A DNA stretch of 28,320 nt. Origin: a virus. The DNA lies in the IMG/VR virus record IMGVR_UViG_3300031673_000367, positions 1 through 28,320 of that record. One strand, written 5' to 3'. The translations under genes and the position numbers were made by a program. This document shows, piece by piece, positions 14,715-23,579 of this stretch. Positions within the stretch are counted from its first letter, which is position 1. Every line of letters starts with the position of its first letter. The notes under the pieces were generated by a model. That model saw only the letters and a list, made by a program, of their open reading frames with translations, made no database searches and was not told where the DNA came from.

Positions 14715-15860
14715 TTACACCACGCCAGACCAGAAAGAACCCTTGGTGCCGCCGCTCGCGTCGCCCTCGCCCGAGCCGTCACCGGCAGACTTGGAAACTT
14801 GAACGGTGCCCTCCACCTTTGCCACTCGCTCGCCGATGGCCTTCAGACCAGCGGTGATCTCGCCGACAGCCTTGGTCACCTCTTTGATGGCGTTGATCTC
14901 GTCATCGGTGGCGTCAGGCTCGGTGGTCGTGGCAGTTGCGATCACGGACTCCACAGCAGCCGCCGCGTCAACGACAGGCGCCACAGGGTCAGTGGTGGGG
15001 GTGACGGTGCCTTCGCCGCCCTCATCCTTTTCGGACTTCATCCAGGGCATCTTCTTGTCGCCCATGGCTTCCTTCAGCACCTTCATCGCCGAACTGAGGC
15101 TGGCGATGGCCGAAGTGAGTTGGCTCTTGCGCTTCGCGCTGAGAGCCGCGCCCGCTTTCTCCACCTCCACCGGGTTGGTGGTCGTGGCAGCTGCCGGAGC
15201 AGCCTTTTCAACCGGCTGGCCCTGGGCGGTGGCGAGCAGGTTGGTGATCGTGGTGACCGCATCCTTCAGGCCATCGGGCAGTCCCTCAGCGCCTTGAAGT
15301 GCCTTCGTGATCTCGGTGGCCCGCGCCAGGGCATCGTCACCCTTGGGCTGCGGAAGTGCCTTGGAGACTGCCTCCAACACCGCCTTGTTGACCACTTCCA
15401 TGAGCGCATCTCGGTCACCGAACAGCGCTTTGGCGTTTTCCAAAGCCTTGGTGACTTCCTGAGGCAGCTCGGGAGTGGTTGGCGTCTTGACTTCGGTTGC
15501 GGCCGCTTCGGTCGGCTTGGCGCCGCCCGTTGCTTTCTCAACCTGGGTCGTGACTGCCGTTGTTTCGGTGGTGGCTGCTGCGTTCACTTCGGGCTTGCCG
15601 CCACCGAGCTGTGCGTTGACCGCCGCTTCTGCGGCTTGGTCTTTGCCGATGCTCAGAGTATCCATTTTTACAACCTCCTGTTGCTTGGTGACCGGTGTGG
15701 TCAACTTGATGTCCGGTGACAGCAACTTGGCCGCCGGCTCATCTGGTTTGCTCGGCTTGGCGCCAAGTTTATCTTTCACGACCAAAAACGGTCGCTGGTT
15801 CGCTGGGGAATCAACCAGGTCAACTGATCTCACGAGCAGGTCTACAAGTCGCTTTATCAT
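14715..15860 (-). CDS. Capsid scaffold protein (long form)
   Basis: The 381-residue product starts at the ATG at 15860, which overlaps the stop of the protease gene (ATGA) and has GAGG eight bases upstream. The N-terminal segment RSVDLVDSPANQRPFLVVKD resembles the 'dlv..PAN...FlvvK' phrase found directly after XkdF-type proteases. From about residue 100 the protein is Ala/Thr/Val/Glu-rich and helical or disordered. The segment VEKAGAALSAKRKSQLTSAI followed by SLSSAMKVLKEAMGD is a typical scaffold phrase in this gene order, and a Gly/Ser-rich C-terminus follows. Scaffolds guide capsid assembly and are removed by the prohead protease. A second strong in-frame start inside the gene (ATG at 15665) would yield a 316-residue form lacking the first 65 residues. 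Confidence 0.7.
   Translation of the reverse strand: MIKRLVDLLVRSVDLVDSPANQRPFLVVKDKLGAKPSKPDEPAAKLLSPDIKLTTPVTKQQEVVKMDTLSIGKDQAAEAAVNAQLGGGKPEVNAAATTETTAVTTQVEKATGGAKPTEAAATEVKTPTTPELPQEVTKALENAKALFGDRDALMEVVNKAVLEAVSKALPQPKGDDALARATEITKALQGAEGLPDGLKDAVTTITNLLATAQGQPVEKAAPAAATTTNPVEVEKAGAALSAKRKSQLTSAIASLSSAMKVLKEAMGDKKMPWMKSEKDEGGEGTVTPTTDPVAPVVDAAAAVESVIATATTTEPDATDDEINAIKEVTKAVGEITAGLKAIGERVAKVEGTVQVSKSAGDGSGEGDASGGTKGSFWSGVV
15665..15679 (-). promoter_or_regulatory. Strong internal ribosome binding site and ATG within the scaffold gene
   Basis: AGGAGG (15674-15679) is placed eight bases before an in-frame ATG (complement of 15663-15665) inside the scaffold gene. This is a better site than the one at the gene's own start. 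Initiation here gives a 316-residue C-terminal form, like nested scaffold genes in other phages. Confidence 0.6.
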
Positions 15861-18613
15861 GCTGCTATCCTCGTTTCTTGGATCACCCTGGCGATGCCGC
15901 CGATGGAGAATCCGGTTACACGGCCAGTCTTGATGTCTTCCCACAGACCGTCGTGATCAACCCTCATCGCCATGACCCATGAACCAGCCCGCACACGCTT
16001 TCCGTTGACGGTCATATTCACAGGTGCGATGTAGCTTTCCATTATCCTCAGACCTTTTGGGAACTGTGGATAACGTCCTGATTTGCCGTGTTGAAAACCC
16101 TTCTGCTGGTAAAATTCCATGTACAGGTGGGCGGCACGCTTGATCGTGGCCTTGTCGATCACCTCTCCATGTGCATCTACTGCCTCTGGTTCCAACACAA
16201 CCCCATACACCATCCGCTCTTCAACGGCTGCCGCCTTCTCAACGATGATGGGCACGACCGTCTCATCATCATCAACAATTTGCGCCGCCTTGGCGACCTT
16301 TCCTTGGTCGTCATCTTCGTACTTGAAACCGATAGCGTCCAGAGCATCGAGTGTGTCGATGTTCCAGACCAACTGAGTGCCTTCAGCGTTCGCCAACTCA
16401 GTTTCGTATTGTTCTGAACTGCTCATGATATATGGACGCTGGTTGTATGTCGGCTTCCACATCCGCCAGAACTGCTGATCAGCCGGTGAATCGGCAGAAT
16501 CATAACGCAGCCTGGACACCCAACGTCCACTCATGTCCTTGTTCTTTTTGAAAAACAGGAAGTATTCATGAAACTCGGTTTTCTGACAACCGTAGATCAC
16601 GACACCTTCATCCACCAGCCTGAACTCAGACGCCTCGCCGGTGTGTGTCTCCGGATAAAACACTGGGCTGTCTGAGGTCGCCACATCCAACCAAGCGATG
16701 TTGTGCTTGGTTTTCTTCAGCGCGGTGATTGAATCGCCTTCCTCATATTGATTGAACTGGTCCCGCCGGATGGGCAGCAACTTCCCGTTCAAGGTTTGTA
16801 CCACCAACCCTGGCGTGTCCAGAGACCATCCCACGAGGTCGCCGGCCGGTGTCTCCATCCTCAGGTCCACGTGTACGGAACCGATGTTCACGATATTGGG
16901 CATAGCATCGCCCAACTCGGACAGGTCCGGCACAGAGGTGTCCATGAACTTGGCCACGGCTTCCAGAATCTTGTTTGGCTCGCAACCAGCCAACCGAACT
17001 TCCCTCTGGATGCTCTTCAGTGAGGCGGTGAGCCTGTGTAGTTTGTACTGGGACCATACAGCGTCCAACGTTACCTGGCCAGCAGGGCTGGTCTTATCGA
17101 CAGCGGCAAGCGCCGCTTTGATCTCGGCTTGCTCGGCCGGTGACCAAACGTCCTGGAAGTGGCGTTGAACCACAAACCGCCGTGTGATGGTCCCGGTCTG
17201 CTCGACCATGTATGGGTCCATGCTACAGTCCTTGGCGATGTGCGTTGGCGCCGTCTTGGGGATGCCGTCCATGAATGACTCTCCTGAAGTCGCTGGGTTG
17301 GCCTTCCCGCCGGCCGCCGTCGTGATTGACTTCGTGGTCTTCATCACGCCGATCACAGCCTTGACTCCGTCAGTCAATGAGATGGTACGGAATGAACCTG
17401 TCTTGAACAGGCCTGGCTCCTTCTGTCTGAGTCTGAATGAAGAGCCCGTCTCATCAACCTTGTTGTCCTTGAAGTTGTGCTCGACGGCCCACTTGGTCGC
17501 TTCGCCCTTCTTGAACTTGGACTTGTCGAAGATGATCGTTTGAATCGTTGTGGTCGCCTTGACAATACTCTCAAGATGTTTGGCCTCAACGGCCCGTTTG
17601 GACAGATCAGCAGGGATTTGATCGCCAAACGTCTTCAGAGTACTGCCTATCATTCCAGACAACGCAATACGCTCCTTGCGCGTCAGAACTCCCCACGTCA
17701 GAAGCCTGTCGGCTGTCCTTGTGAAGCTCTCGTGGATGCGTGACTCCAAAACGTCCCTGACGTTTGGAGCTTGCTTGAGCACATCTTCAACTGAGCTGGC
17801 CATGGCCATCAAAAGACTGTCTGGCAACTCCAACTCGATGTCGCGCTCAGATGACTTGGTCACCATGTAAGTAGCCGCGTTGAGAAACTCCTCATCGCGC
17901 TCCTCAGGATCAGATTGATCCCATTCAGTCGCCATGGCTTTGGTCAGGGCTTGCATCTCCTCATCGGCCAGCCCTTCCAGAACCTCGTCAACGCCCGCCG
18001 CCTCCAGCATCTTGTTCTTCTTGGCCCACTCGGGTGGCCACTCCTTGAATCCTACCACTTCGGCCAGCTGCCCATTCTTGGCAACTGCTTCCTGCGCCCA
18101 GCTCTTGTGTGACTCGCAAACCGGAACAACCGCCCGGCCGCCGGCCCAAACGAGTCCTGTGGTGGCCTTTTCCTTGCAACCTGATGCCATGCAAGTCTTT
18201 TTCCATGACGGCTTCCGATTCGCATCTTCAACCGTGGACAGGTCCGTCACATCCACAGTCCCGTCCGCCAATGAAGCTGGAATTGGCGGTGCCACCGTCC
18301 CGAGGTCTTTCATGAACGAAACTGCTTCCATGTGGTTGTTGCTCTTGAACCACTCAGCAGCATCTGCCACCCAATTCGGGTCCGGCATCACTTGATTGGC
18401 AAACATCGCCAGGTGTTCTTGGACAGCATCACTTCTCTGTGTGGCGCTCTTCTCATCCCAGTTGGCGTAGATGCCGGCCGCCTGGAGGTGTTGGAATGCC
18501 GCGTTGGCCCAATCCTTCCCGTCATTGAGAATGGGCGTGTTGATAGCTGCCTTCTCCACAGTTGTCTTCTGTGCTTCCATCATTGCCTTCACTTCGCTGC
18601 GTAGTCTTCGCAT
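15857..18613 (-). CDS. Multidomain prohead protease: XkdF-like C-terminus with central LigD phosphoesterase-like region
   Basis: The product is 918 residues from the ATG at 18613 (AAGGGG eight bases upstream; an in-frame GTG at 18622 touches that site and was not used). Residues 141-169 hold a possible zinc site, C-x4-C ... C-x2-H (CMASGC, then VPVCESH). Around 365-397 comes a small alpha/beta phrase, KSKFKKGEATKWAVEHNF then VDETGSSFRLRQ, common beside phage proteases. Residues about 457-725 resemble the LigD N-terminal 3'-phosphoesterase layout: VVQRHF, then HVDLRMET..G.L.GWSLDTPG, then TGEASEFRLVDEGVVIYG, FHEYFLFF and SGRWVSRL. Residues about 800-912 match XkdF/peptidase S78_2-like proteases (YGVVLEPEAVDAHGE, RIMESYIAPVN, GSWVMAMRVD, TGFSIGG). 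It probably matures the prohead. The role of the phosphoesterase-like part is unknown. Confidence 0.75.
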   Translation of the reverse strand: MRRLRSEVKAMMEAQKTTVEKAAINTPILNDGKDWANAAFQHLQAAGIYANWDEKSATQRSDAVQEHLAMFANQVMPDPNWVADAAEWFKSNNHMEAVSFMKDLGTVAPPIPASLADGTVDVTDLSTVEDANRKPSWKKTCMASGCKEKATTGLVWAGGRAVVPVCESHKSWAQEAVAKNGQLAEVVGFKEWPPEWAKKNKMLEAAGVDEVLEGLADEEMQALTKAMATEWDQSDPEERDEEFLNAATYMVTKSSERDIELELPDSLLMAMASSVEDVLKQAPNVRDVLESRIHESFTRTADRLLTWGVLTRKERIALSGMIGSTLKTFGDQIPADLSKRAVEAKHLESIVKATTTIQTIIFDKSKFKKGEATKWAVEHNFKDNKVDETGSSFRLRQKEPGLFKTGSFRTISLTDGVKAVIGVMKTTKSITTAAGGKANPATSGESFMDGIPKTAPTHIAKDCSMDPYMVEQTGTITRRFVVQRHFQDVWSPAEQAEIKAALAAVDKTSPAGQVTLDAVWSQYKLHRLTASLKSIQREVRLAGCEPNKILEAVAKFMDTSVPDLSELGDAMPNIVNIGSVHVDLRMETPAGDLVGWSLDTPGLVVQTLNGKLLPIRRDQFNQYEEGDSITALKKTKHNIAWLDVATSDSPVFYPETHTGEASEFRLVDEGVVIYGCQKTEFHEYFLFFKKNKDMSGRWVSRLRYDSADSPADQQFWRMWKPTYNQRPYIMSSSEQYETELANAEGTQLVWNIDTLDALDAIGFKYEDDDQGKVAKAAQIVDDDETVVPIIVEKAAAVEERMVYGVVLEPEAVDAHGEVIDKATIKRAAHLYMEFYQQKGFQHGKSGRYPQFPKGLRIMESYIAPVNMTVNGKRVRAGSWVMAMRVDHDGLWEDIKTGRVTGFSIGGIARVIQETRIAA

Positions 18614-18625
18614 CGTTTTCACCCC

Positions 18626-19597
18626 TTACACGGCATCAATCGTGCACCGGCATAAGTAATGATATGTGGGCAGGGCCATCCCGGCTTCTGCCATTGCTCC
18701 ACGTCCACGGCCGATCACGCTCAACGCTCCCTTGACGCCTTGCCATCCCGCAACAGACTTGTACTGTTCAGGCGATTTTGCCGACAGCACTCTGTCACGT
18801 TGGGCCGCGCCTTGTTCCACGGTGAACTCTTTACCGTCCATGGACTTACATATGGCACAGGTGCGCCTATCCATCACAGCGCTGATCCTGTACCTTTGGA
18901 TGTCCGCTTCTTGCATGCTTTCCAGATCAGCGAACACACGCGCCGTTGTTGCGGCGTGATTGGAGAGTCCGCCCCAGTACTGTTCCGGCCGGTGTGTGAA
19001 AATGCCCGGCACCTTGACTGGCGCTTTGGAACCTGTGCCCAAGCCATAGACTCGGTTGAGGTGTCCTTCAATCTCCTTGGCTGCTGCCCGTCTTGGCAAT
19101 CCCTGTTCGATCACCGTCTTGCGGACAGCTTCCGTGATTTGGCTGGACAGATGCTTCTGGTGGAAGTCCTTGATGTACCACTGATAGCTCTTGCCCAACC
19201 ACTTCTGCGTGCGCTTGTCAACCAGATTGAGGCTTGTCTTCAGGCCCAACGTCTTTGCTGCTCCGGATTTGGCAGCTGCGTACATTGCCGCTACTGCTGT
19301 CTCAATTTCCGGTGCCATAGCTGCGGCCATCGGTGCGCCCAACTCTTTTTCCAGACCGGCCATGAGTCGCGTCAGATCAGCTTCAGTGAATTTGGTCGTG
19401 CCACTGATGCCTTTCAACGCTTTTCTCACCGCCGCGCCCGCCCGGCCGTTGAACCGGGTGGTCAACACGCGCTGAAGGTCCACCACGTATGCTTCCATGG
19501 CAGACTTCGGACCAACCTTCAGAACTTGGACCAGCATGTGGTCGGCCATAGTGGCACAACCGCAGGCGTGATCACATATTTGAAGGTCGTGATTCAT
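18626..19597 (-). CDS. Minor head protein, SPP1 gp7 / Mu gpF-like
   Basis: This 323-residue protein is a head morphogenesis protein of the Mu F/SPP1 gp7 group, which associates with the portal and is ejected or kept in the head. The signature C-terminal module is clear: YRISAVMDRRTCAICKSMDG (236-255) with Cys247 and Cys250, and PTYHYLCRCTID (310-321) with His313, Cys316 and Cys318, the usual metal-binding-like set. The N-terminal region is a long Ala-rich helical segment (AMAPEIETAVAAMYAAAKSGA). The start overlaps the portal stop by four bases (ATGA). Two further Met codons (residues 17 and 21) could be used instead. It follows the portal gene, which is the normal order in this family. Confidence 0.85.
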   Translation of the reverse strand: MNHDLQICDHACGCATMADHMLVQVLKVGPKSAMEAYVVDLQRVLTTRFNGRAGAAVRKALKGISGTTKFTEADLTRLMAGLEKELGAPMAAAMAPEIETAVAAMYAAAKSGAAKTLGLKTSLNLVDKRTQKWLGKSYQWYIKDFHQKHLSSQITEAVRKTVIEQGLPRRAAAKEIEGHLNRVYGLGTGSKAPVKVPGIFTHRPEQYWGGLSNHAATTARVFADLESMQEADIQRYRISAVMDRRTCAICKSMDGKEFTVEQGAAQRDRVLSAKSPEQYKSVAGWQGVKGALSVIGRGRGAMAEAGMALPTYHYLCRCTIDAV

Positions 19598-21363
19598 TCT
19601 GCTATTGCCTCGCCTGATCCGCCCTCGCCATCAGAGCTGTCCTCATCCTCATCAGGCCAAGCTTCGTGGAGCCCGTCCCACATCTTGTCATATGCAGACT
19701 TGTACACCGCTTCCAGCGATGTGCGCATCTCCACGAGCTTCTCAACCTTCTCAACAGGGCTGAGATCAGCTTTGGTAACACCCTCTCCTGGCGTTGAGCT
19801 CAGAGCCGCCGCCGGATTGCCGGCATTCTTCATGGCTGTGGCAAGCTGGACGCTGAATGGGATGTTCGGGTCCAAACCAGTAACCTCGCCCAGATCACGA
19901 CTGAACACGTCAGACATTACCTCACGTGCGATTGCTGGCGTCATTCCGCCTGCTTTCTCAGCAGCTGCCATAAGCTTGACCAGCGTTTCATTATCAGTCG
20001 TGTCAGGTGTATTGGACTTGAATTGCCAATAGACCACACCGAGGTCGGGCAAGATCACCCTGTTCATGAAATTGTCGAACGTTGAACGCTCAGGATTGAA
20101 CACCTGTTCGTCTGTCAACACTTTTGCTACTTGTGCCGTTGCCCGATTGTAATCCTCGGTGGAGCCAGTAAAAATTGGGGGCAGTCTGAACGCCCCTTTG
20201 ATTTTCTTCCGGTTGTTGAGATCATACTGCTGGAACAATTCATCCTTATGCTGGACGTCAGTCAGCGGCTTGATCTCAAGCTTCATTGTGCCGGGATTCG
20301 CCACACCCTCGCCCACAGGCTCGGATTCCAGAATCAGGAATTGGCTGTAATTTTTCTTCCCAGCGATATGTGATTCAACGAACTCCTTGACGCGCCCGAT
20401 GGAGCCGTCAGTGAGCATCCCGTTGCTGACCAAGATGGCCATGCTCGGGATGTTGTTGTTTTCAAAAGTGAAATAGTTGATTTCTTCAGATGAGCGTGAT
20501 CCATACACCGAAAACAAGTTGCCGATGTAGCGTGGAAGCGCATATGGTGATCGTGGAGCCCAGACGCAAGGGAAGTAGATGCACTCATTGGCGCGGTGCC
20601 CCTTTTCCAAGGACTCATCTTTGACTTCGCCATCCCTGCTGTCGATGATCCTGGGGTCGCCGAAGTATTTGAACCACACGACTTTGTGGGCTCTGATCTG
20701 CGCCATCTTCCTGAACCGCTTGTACACGGTCCTGGTCTTCCACTTGAGTCCGCCACCTGCAACCTTGAAGAGCAGGTTTTGCTGCGTCTCAATCGGATCA
20801 GAATACTTGGACCAGCGGCATGTGTGTGAAGGGATCACATTGAAGCCCATCAACTCGCCGGCCGGATTCCTCAGAACCTCCCACCAAGCGCCGCCAGTTG
20901 CTTCCTGATCACGCCGCTTGCGCATGCGCAAATCGGTGAAGGCCAACTCTGGGTCTTCCACCGAGGCATAGTTGAAGAAGTTGTCAAGGATGATCTCCTC
21001 AACTTCCATCTGAGCCTTGGCCTTGGCATCCAGCTTTTCAACCTTGATGCGCGGAACAAACCTGTGGCCAAGGCCATCACAGTTCACTTCCATCGCAGCG
21101 ATGCATTGTCCCAACACCGTGTTGTTCTCCCAGAGCGTGGATAGCTCCAGAAGGTTGACGGGTGGCCTCACGATTCCGGCAGCAGCGCCCTCGCCATACA
21201 TGTCCTCAAACGGGTCCTCAACTTGCTTGGACTCGCCGGGTCGATCAATGGCATCCTTGTCGGCCTTGATGATTTGGACTCGCCCCACCATTCGGCCTGC
21301 ATCGGCCGCCGTGGCTGGACCAGCTTCAACCACCCTTATTTCAGGGCTGCCTTCGGTGGACAT
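19594..21363 (-). CDS. Portal protein (PBSX/SPP1-like)
   Basis: The 589-residue protein forms the ring through which DNA enters and leaves the head and on which terminase docks. Recognisable portal features are the helical LSTLWENNTVLGQCIAAMEVNCDGLG region (73-98), the YIGNLFSVYGSRSSEEINYFTFENNNIPSMAILVSNG segment (around 280-318), and the GAFRLPPIFTGSTEDYNRATAQVAK stem-helix motif (around 396-420), followed by an FDNFMNRVILPDLG helix. A long helical C-terminus ends in an acidic tail (DEDEDSSDGEGGSGEAIAE). Length is near the usual 450-600. It starts two bases after a small upstream gene and overlaps the Mu F-like gene. Placement between terminase and the minor head protein confirms the identity. 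Confidence 0.9.
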   Translation of the reverse strand: MSTEGSPEIRVVEAGPATAADAGRMVGRVQIIKADKDAIDRPGESKQVEDPFEDMYGEGAAAGIVRPPVNLLELSTLWENNTVLGQCIAAMEVNCDGLGHRFVPRIKVEKLDAKAKAQMEVEEIILDNFFNYASVEDPELAFTDLRMRKRRDQEATGGAWWEVLRNPAGELMGFNVIPSHTCRWSKYSDPIETQQNLLFKVAGGGLKWKTRTVYKRFRKMAQIRAHKVVWFKYFGDPRIIDSRDGEVKDESLEKGHRANECIYFPCVWAPRSPYALPRYIGNLFSVYGSRSSEEINYFTFENNNIPSMAILVSNGMLTDGSIGRVKEFVESHIAGKKNYSQFLILESEPVGEGVANPGTMKLEIKPLTDVQHKDELFQQYDLNNRKKIKGAFRLPPIFTGSTEDYNRATAQVAKVLTDEQVFNPERSTFDNFMNRVILPDLGVVYWQFKSNTPDTTDNETLVKLMAAAEKAGGMTPAIAREVMSDVFSRDLGEVTGLDPNIPFSVQLATAMKNAGNPAAALSSTPGEGVTKADLSPVEKVEKLVEMRTSLEAVYKSAYDKMWDGLHEAWPDEDEDSSDGEGGSGEAIAE

Positions 21364-21365
21364 GG

Positions 21366-21575
21366 TTAAATGCCCTCTGCGGACTCGACAGCCGCCTTGA
21401 CGGCTGCGTGAATGCCGGCCTCAGTTCTGGCCGGGTCCAACTCCACGGCCACTTCGCCGTTTTTTCTCATGGCGGTATCATCGCTGTCGTTGACCGTGTA
21501 GACGCACTTCATGGTGAGCCACTCGGTTGAATTGCCTTCGATGTACGCCGTCATTCTCTCGATTTGCTTTGCCAT
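21366..21575 (-). CDS. Small protein between terminase and portal
   Basis: This 69-residue protein overlaps the terminase stop by one base (TGATG), and the portal gene begins two bases after its own stop. It is acidic, with a strand-like first half (MTAYIEGNSTEWLTMKCVYTVND) and a short C-terminal Ala/Glu-rich helix (GIHAAVKAAVESAEG). Such a small coupled gene between terminase and portal is likely an assembly or packaging accessory. No family is recognised. Coding status is supported by tight coupling on both sides. Confidence 0.6.
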   Translation of the reverse strand: MAKQIERMTAYIEGNSTEWLTMKCVYTVNDSDDTAMRKNGEVAVELDPARTEAGIHAAVKAAVESAEGI

Positions 21576-23146
21576 CAGAATAACCCTGGTTCCTTTTCGC
21601 GCCGTTTCTTGACGCCACGTGTTGAAAGCGTTACCGCCATTTCAAACGCATCGAACAGATCATCCTCGCTGCCTTCCCTGAAGGCCACCATGTGATCGAT
21701 GAACTGCTTATGTGAGCGACTGATGCGCACCAACTTGGATTCAAAAATGGACGTGAGCTTCCAAGCTCTGGTGAGCTTGTCCAGCTTCGTGTATATGGGA
21801 ACAACCCTGCCATTGATGACAGGATACTTGTCCTTGAGATTCTGGAGCTGGGCCGCCTGATATGCTACTGCTTCAACGCCGGTCCTGATCGGGTCCTGCT
21901 CCAAGAACCGCTCGCCAATGATGACGGCCTGCTCATTGAAGCCAAATCGGCCCCAAACGAAGTCAACCAGGTACACGAGGTCTTTGTGCCTCGCTATGGT
22001 CACACTTGCGAATTTGTCAGCTGTTTTCTTGGTGCTGATCGCAAGGTCATTGGCCGTCCAGATATGGGCGTCAGCCGGGATGGTGTCATAGAAGATGTCT
22101 TCATGATCGAACCACTCAGGCTTGAACACCTCGCCGCGCATCGTTTCGATGTCACATTGGTACTGTGAATCAAAGATGGCCGGCCCTTGGTCCTTGCGCT
22201 TCTTCAAAAAGAACTCGATGCTGAACTTCTCAGACCATGGAGTGACGTACACCGGATGGCCATCTTCAGTCTCATCGATTTGAGTCAGCGCCGGAATGAC
22301 CTGGGTGTGGTCTTTCAGCTCCTTGTCCTTGAGGTGCCCATACAGGTCCTCAGGATGATACCGCGTACCGATGATGTGTCGCTCACCTCTGTGCTCCACG
22401 TCATCTGGCGGCTCAAGACAAGGGTCCAGAGTCTTGTAGTAGAACTTGTTGATGCGATCACGAAGCATCGCTGTGCGGCTGTTTTCCTCGTCCACCAAGT
22501 CATCGACCAGCTCTACATCATAGTGCTTGCCGACCACCGCGCCCTCGGAACCGAGTGCCGTGAAGTTGGATTCCTTCGTGTGGTGCTTCCGTTGGAGCAC
22601 GTTGATTTCGCGCTCATTCCAGACAACGGATGGATCATTCATGTTCGTTGGGGCAAACTCACCGAACAAAGTGATGAGCTGCTCATTGAACATGAGGTGG
22701 TGCTTGATTTCTTTCAGAATGGACTTGGCCTGATCATACGTTCTGGATGTGATCAGGATTCGCAGGTCAGGATTCTTGCAAATGTACCAGATGCCCTTGG
22801 CGACAGACAGAATCGTGGTCTTGCCCGCGCCTCGAAATACCAGCTGAAGGCTTTGCGGGTGGTGCTGCTGGTAGGCCAACAGTTGACGGTGGAGGTCTGT
22901 ACACTCCAACCCCAACACGTGCGTAGCCAGGATGTCAATTCGCCCGGCCAGGATAGCTTGCTTCAGCATACCATTGTATGCGTCATCAGCTTCCAGTATG
23001 TTGCCGGCCAGTTGCTCCTTGGTGAATGATCCGATCACCTTCCTGATTTTGGATACGTCAGGAGGCTTGGCCACGCGCTTCTTGCGCTTGAACCGGTCGC
23101 GCACCTCTTTGAGCGAGGTGGTGGTGGTGTCTTCAGTCAGGCTCAT
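21575..23146 (-). CDS. terL: Terminase large subunit (packaging ATPase-nuclease)
   Basis: The 523-residue motor protein drives DNA into the prohead and cuts concatemers. The ATPase part has a Walker A, FRGAGKTT (104-111, Lys109), preceded by the LQLVF strand; a Walker B, VELVDD (211-216); and the coupling-type phrase IIGTRYHPEDLYG (258-270). The nuclease part carries the three acidic residues expected of the RNase H-like fold: Asp367 in WTANDLAIST, Glu425 in TGVEAVAY, and Asp499 in DDLFDAFEMA. Length is close to the usual 450-600. The start overlaps the preceding stop by four bases (ATGA), and no independent ribosome binding site is seen. No clear small terminase is recognised in the window; one of the small genes upstream may hold that role. 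Confidence 0.93.
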   Translation of the reverse strand: MSLTEDTTTTSLKEVRDRFKRKKRVAKPPDVSKIRKVIGSFTKEQLAGNILEADDAYNGMLKQAILAGRIDILATHVLGLECTDLHRQLLAYQQHHPQSLQLVFRGAGKTTILSVAKGIWYICKNPDLRILITSRTYDQAKSILKEIKHHLMFNEQLITLFGEFAPTNMNDPSVVWNEREINVLQRKHHTKESNFTALGSEGAVVGKHYDVELVDDLVDEENSRTAMLRDRINKFYYKTLDPCLEPPDDVEHRGERHIIGTRYHPEDLYGHLKDKELKDHTQVIPALTQIDETEDGHPVYVTPWSEKFSIEFFLKKRKDQGPAIFDSQYQCDIETMRGEVFKPEWFDHEDIFYDTIPADAHIWTANDLAISTKKTADKFASVTIARHKDLVYLVDFVWGRFGFNEQAVIIGERFLEQDPIRTGVEAVAYQAAQLQNLKDKYPVINGRVVPIYTKLDKLTRAWKLTSIFESKLVRISRSHKQFIDHMVAFREGSEDDLFDAFEMAVTLSTRGVKKRREKEPGLF

Positions 23147-23568
23147 TGAACCCGAGTCTGGACAGCGCCTGCTACCATCAGGTGGACCTCAGCGCCTGCT
23201 CCCAGCGCATGTACCTTAAAGAAGGCAATGCGCTCATCGAGCTGCACCTTGATGGCCTTGTGCCCGGCATCACCTGCTTCCACAAGGATGTCGGCGATGA
23301 CGTCCTGCTCGAAAAATGCCCCTGAATAGTCATCGCCATCAGGAACAGCCGCCGGATTCCAAAACACTGGCCTGATGGTGGCCGTCTTGGTTCCAGCCGC
23401 CTTGAAATGGATGTCCAACCAAATGGACTCCCAACCCTTGGCGTTGACGCCCGCCGTCGCTTCCAGCGGCAGAACCGTGTCGGCAGCGGTGATCTTGCGT
23501 CTGTGTGTACCCCAAACAGGAAGTCTGGGCAGCTCGTGATTGAGCTTGAGTTCAGCCGGAACCGTCAT
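23143..23568 (-). CDS. Hypothetical beta-rich protein before terminase
   Basis: This 141-residue protein starts behind a near-perfect ribosome binding site (GGGAGGTGAT, five bases before the ATG). The sequence is strand-rich: KITAADTVLPLEATAG, SIWLDIHFKAAGTKTATIRPVFWNP, then KAIKVQLDERIAFFKVHALG and EVHLMVAGAV. It resembles a small jelly-roll or beta-sandwich and has no catalytic motif. The four-base overlap with terminase suggests fixed-ratio production with packaging proteins, but the strong start implies a high amount, more like a virion or decoration protein. It does not look like the usual helix-turn-helix small terminase. Confidence 0.55.
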   Translation of the reverse strand: MTVPAELKLNHELPRLPVWGTHRRKITAADTVLPLEATAGVNAKGWESIWLDIHFKAAGTKTATIRPVFWNPAAVPDGDDYSGAFFEQDVIADILVEAGDAGHKAIKVQLDERIAFFKVHALGAGAEVHLMVAGAVQTRVQ

Positions 23569-23579
23569 CGATCACCTCC

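Noticed and set aside
14676-15719. 347-codon plus-strand frame opposite the scaffold gene
   Set aside because: Its repetitive Gly/Leu/His composition is what the antisense of Ala/Thr-rich scaffold text gives; no start signal is present.
14715-15944. Longer version of the scaffold starting at 15944
   Set aside because: The extra 28 codons are out-of-frame text from the protease gene's 3' end; the ATG at 15860 forms an ATGA overlap.
18659-20032. 457-codon plus-strand frame opposite the portal and Mu F-like genes
   Set aside because: It spans the antisense of two clearly identified genes and has no start signal.
22187-23029. 280-codon plus-strand frame opposite terminase
   Set aside because: It is antisense to well-conserved terminase motifs and has no ribosome binding site.
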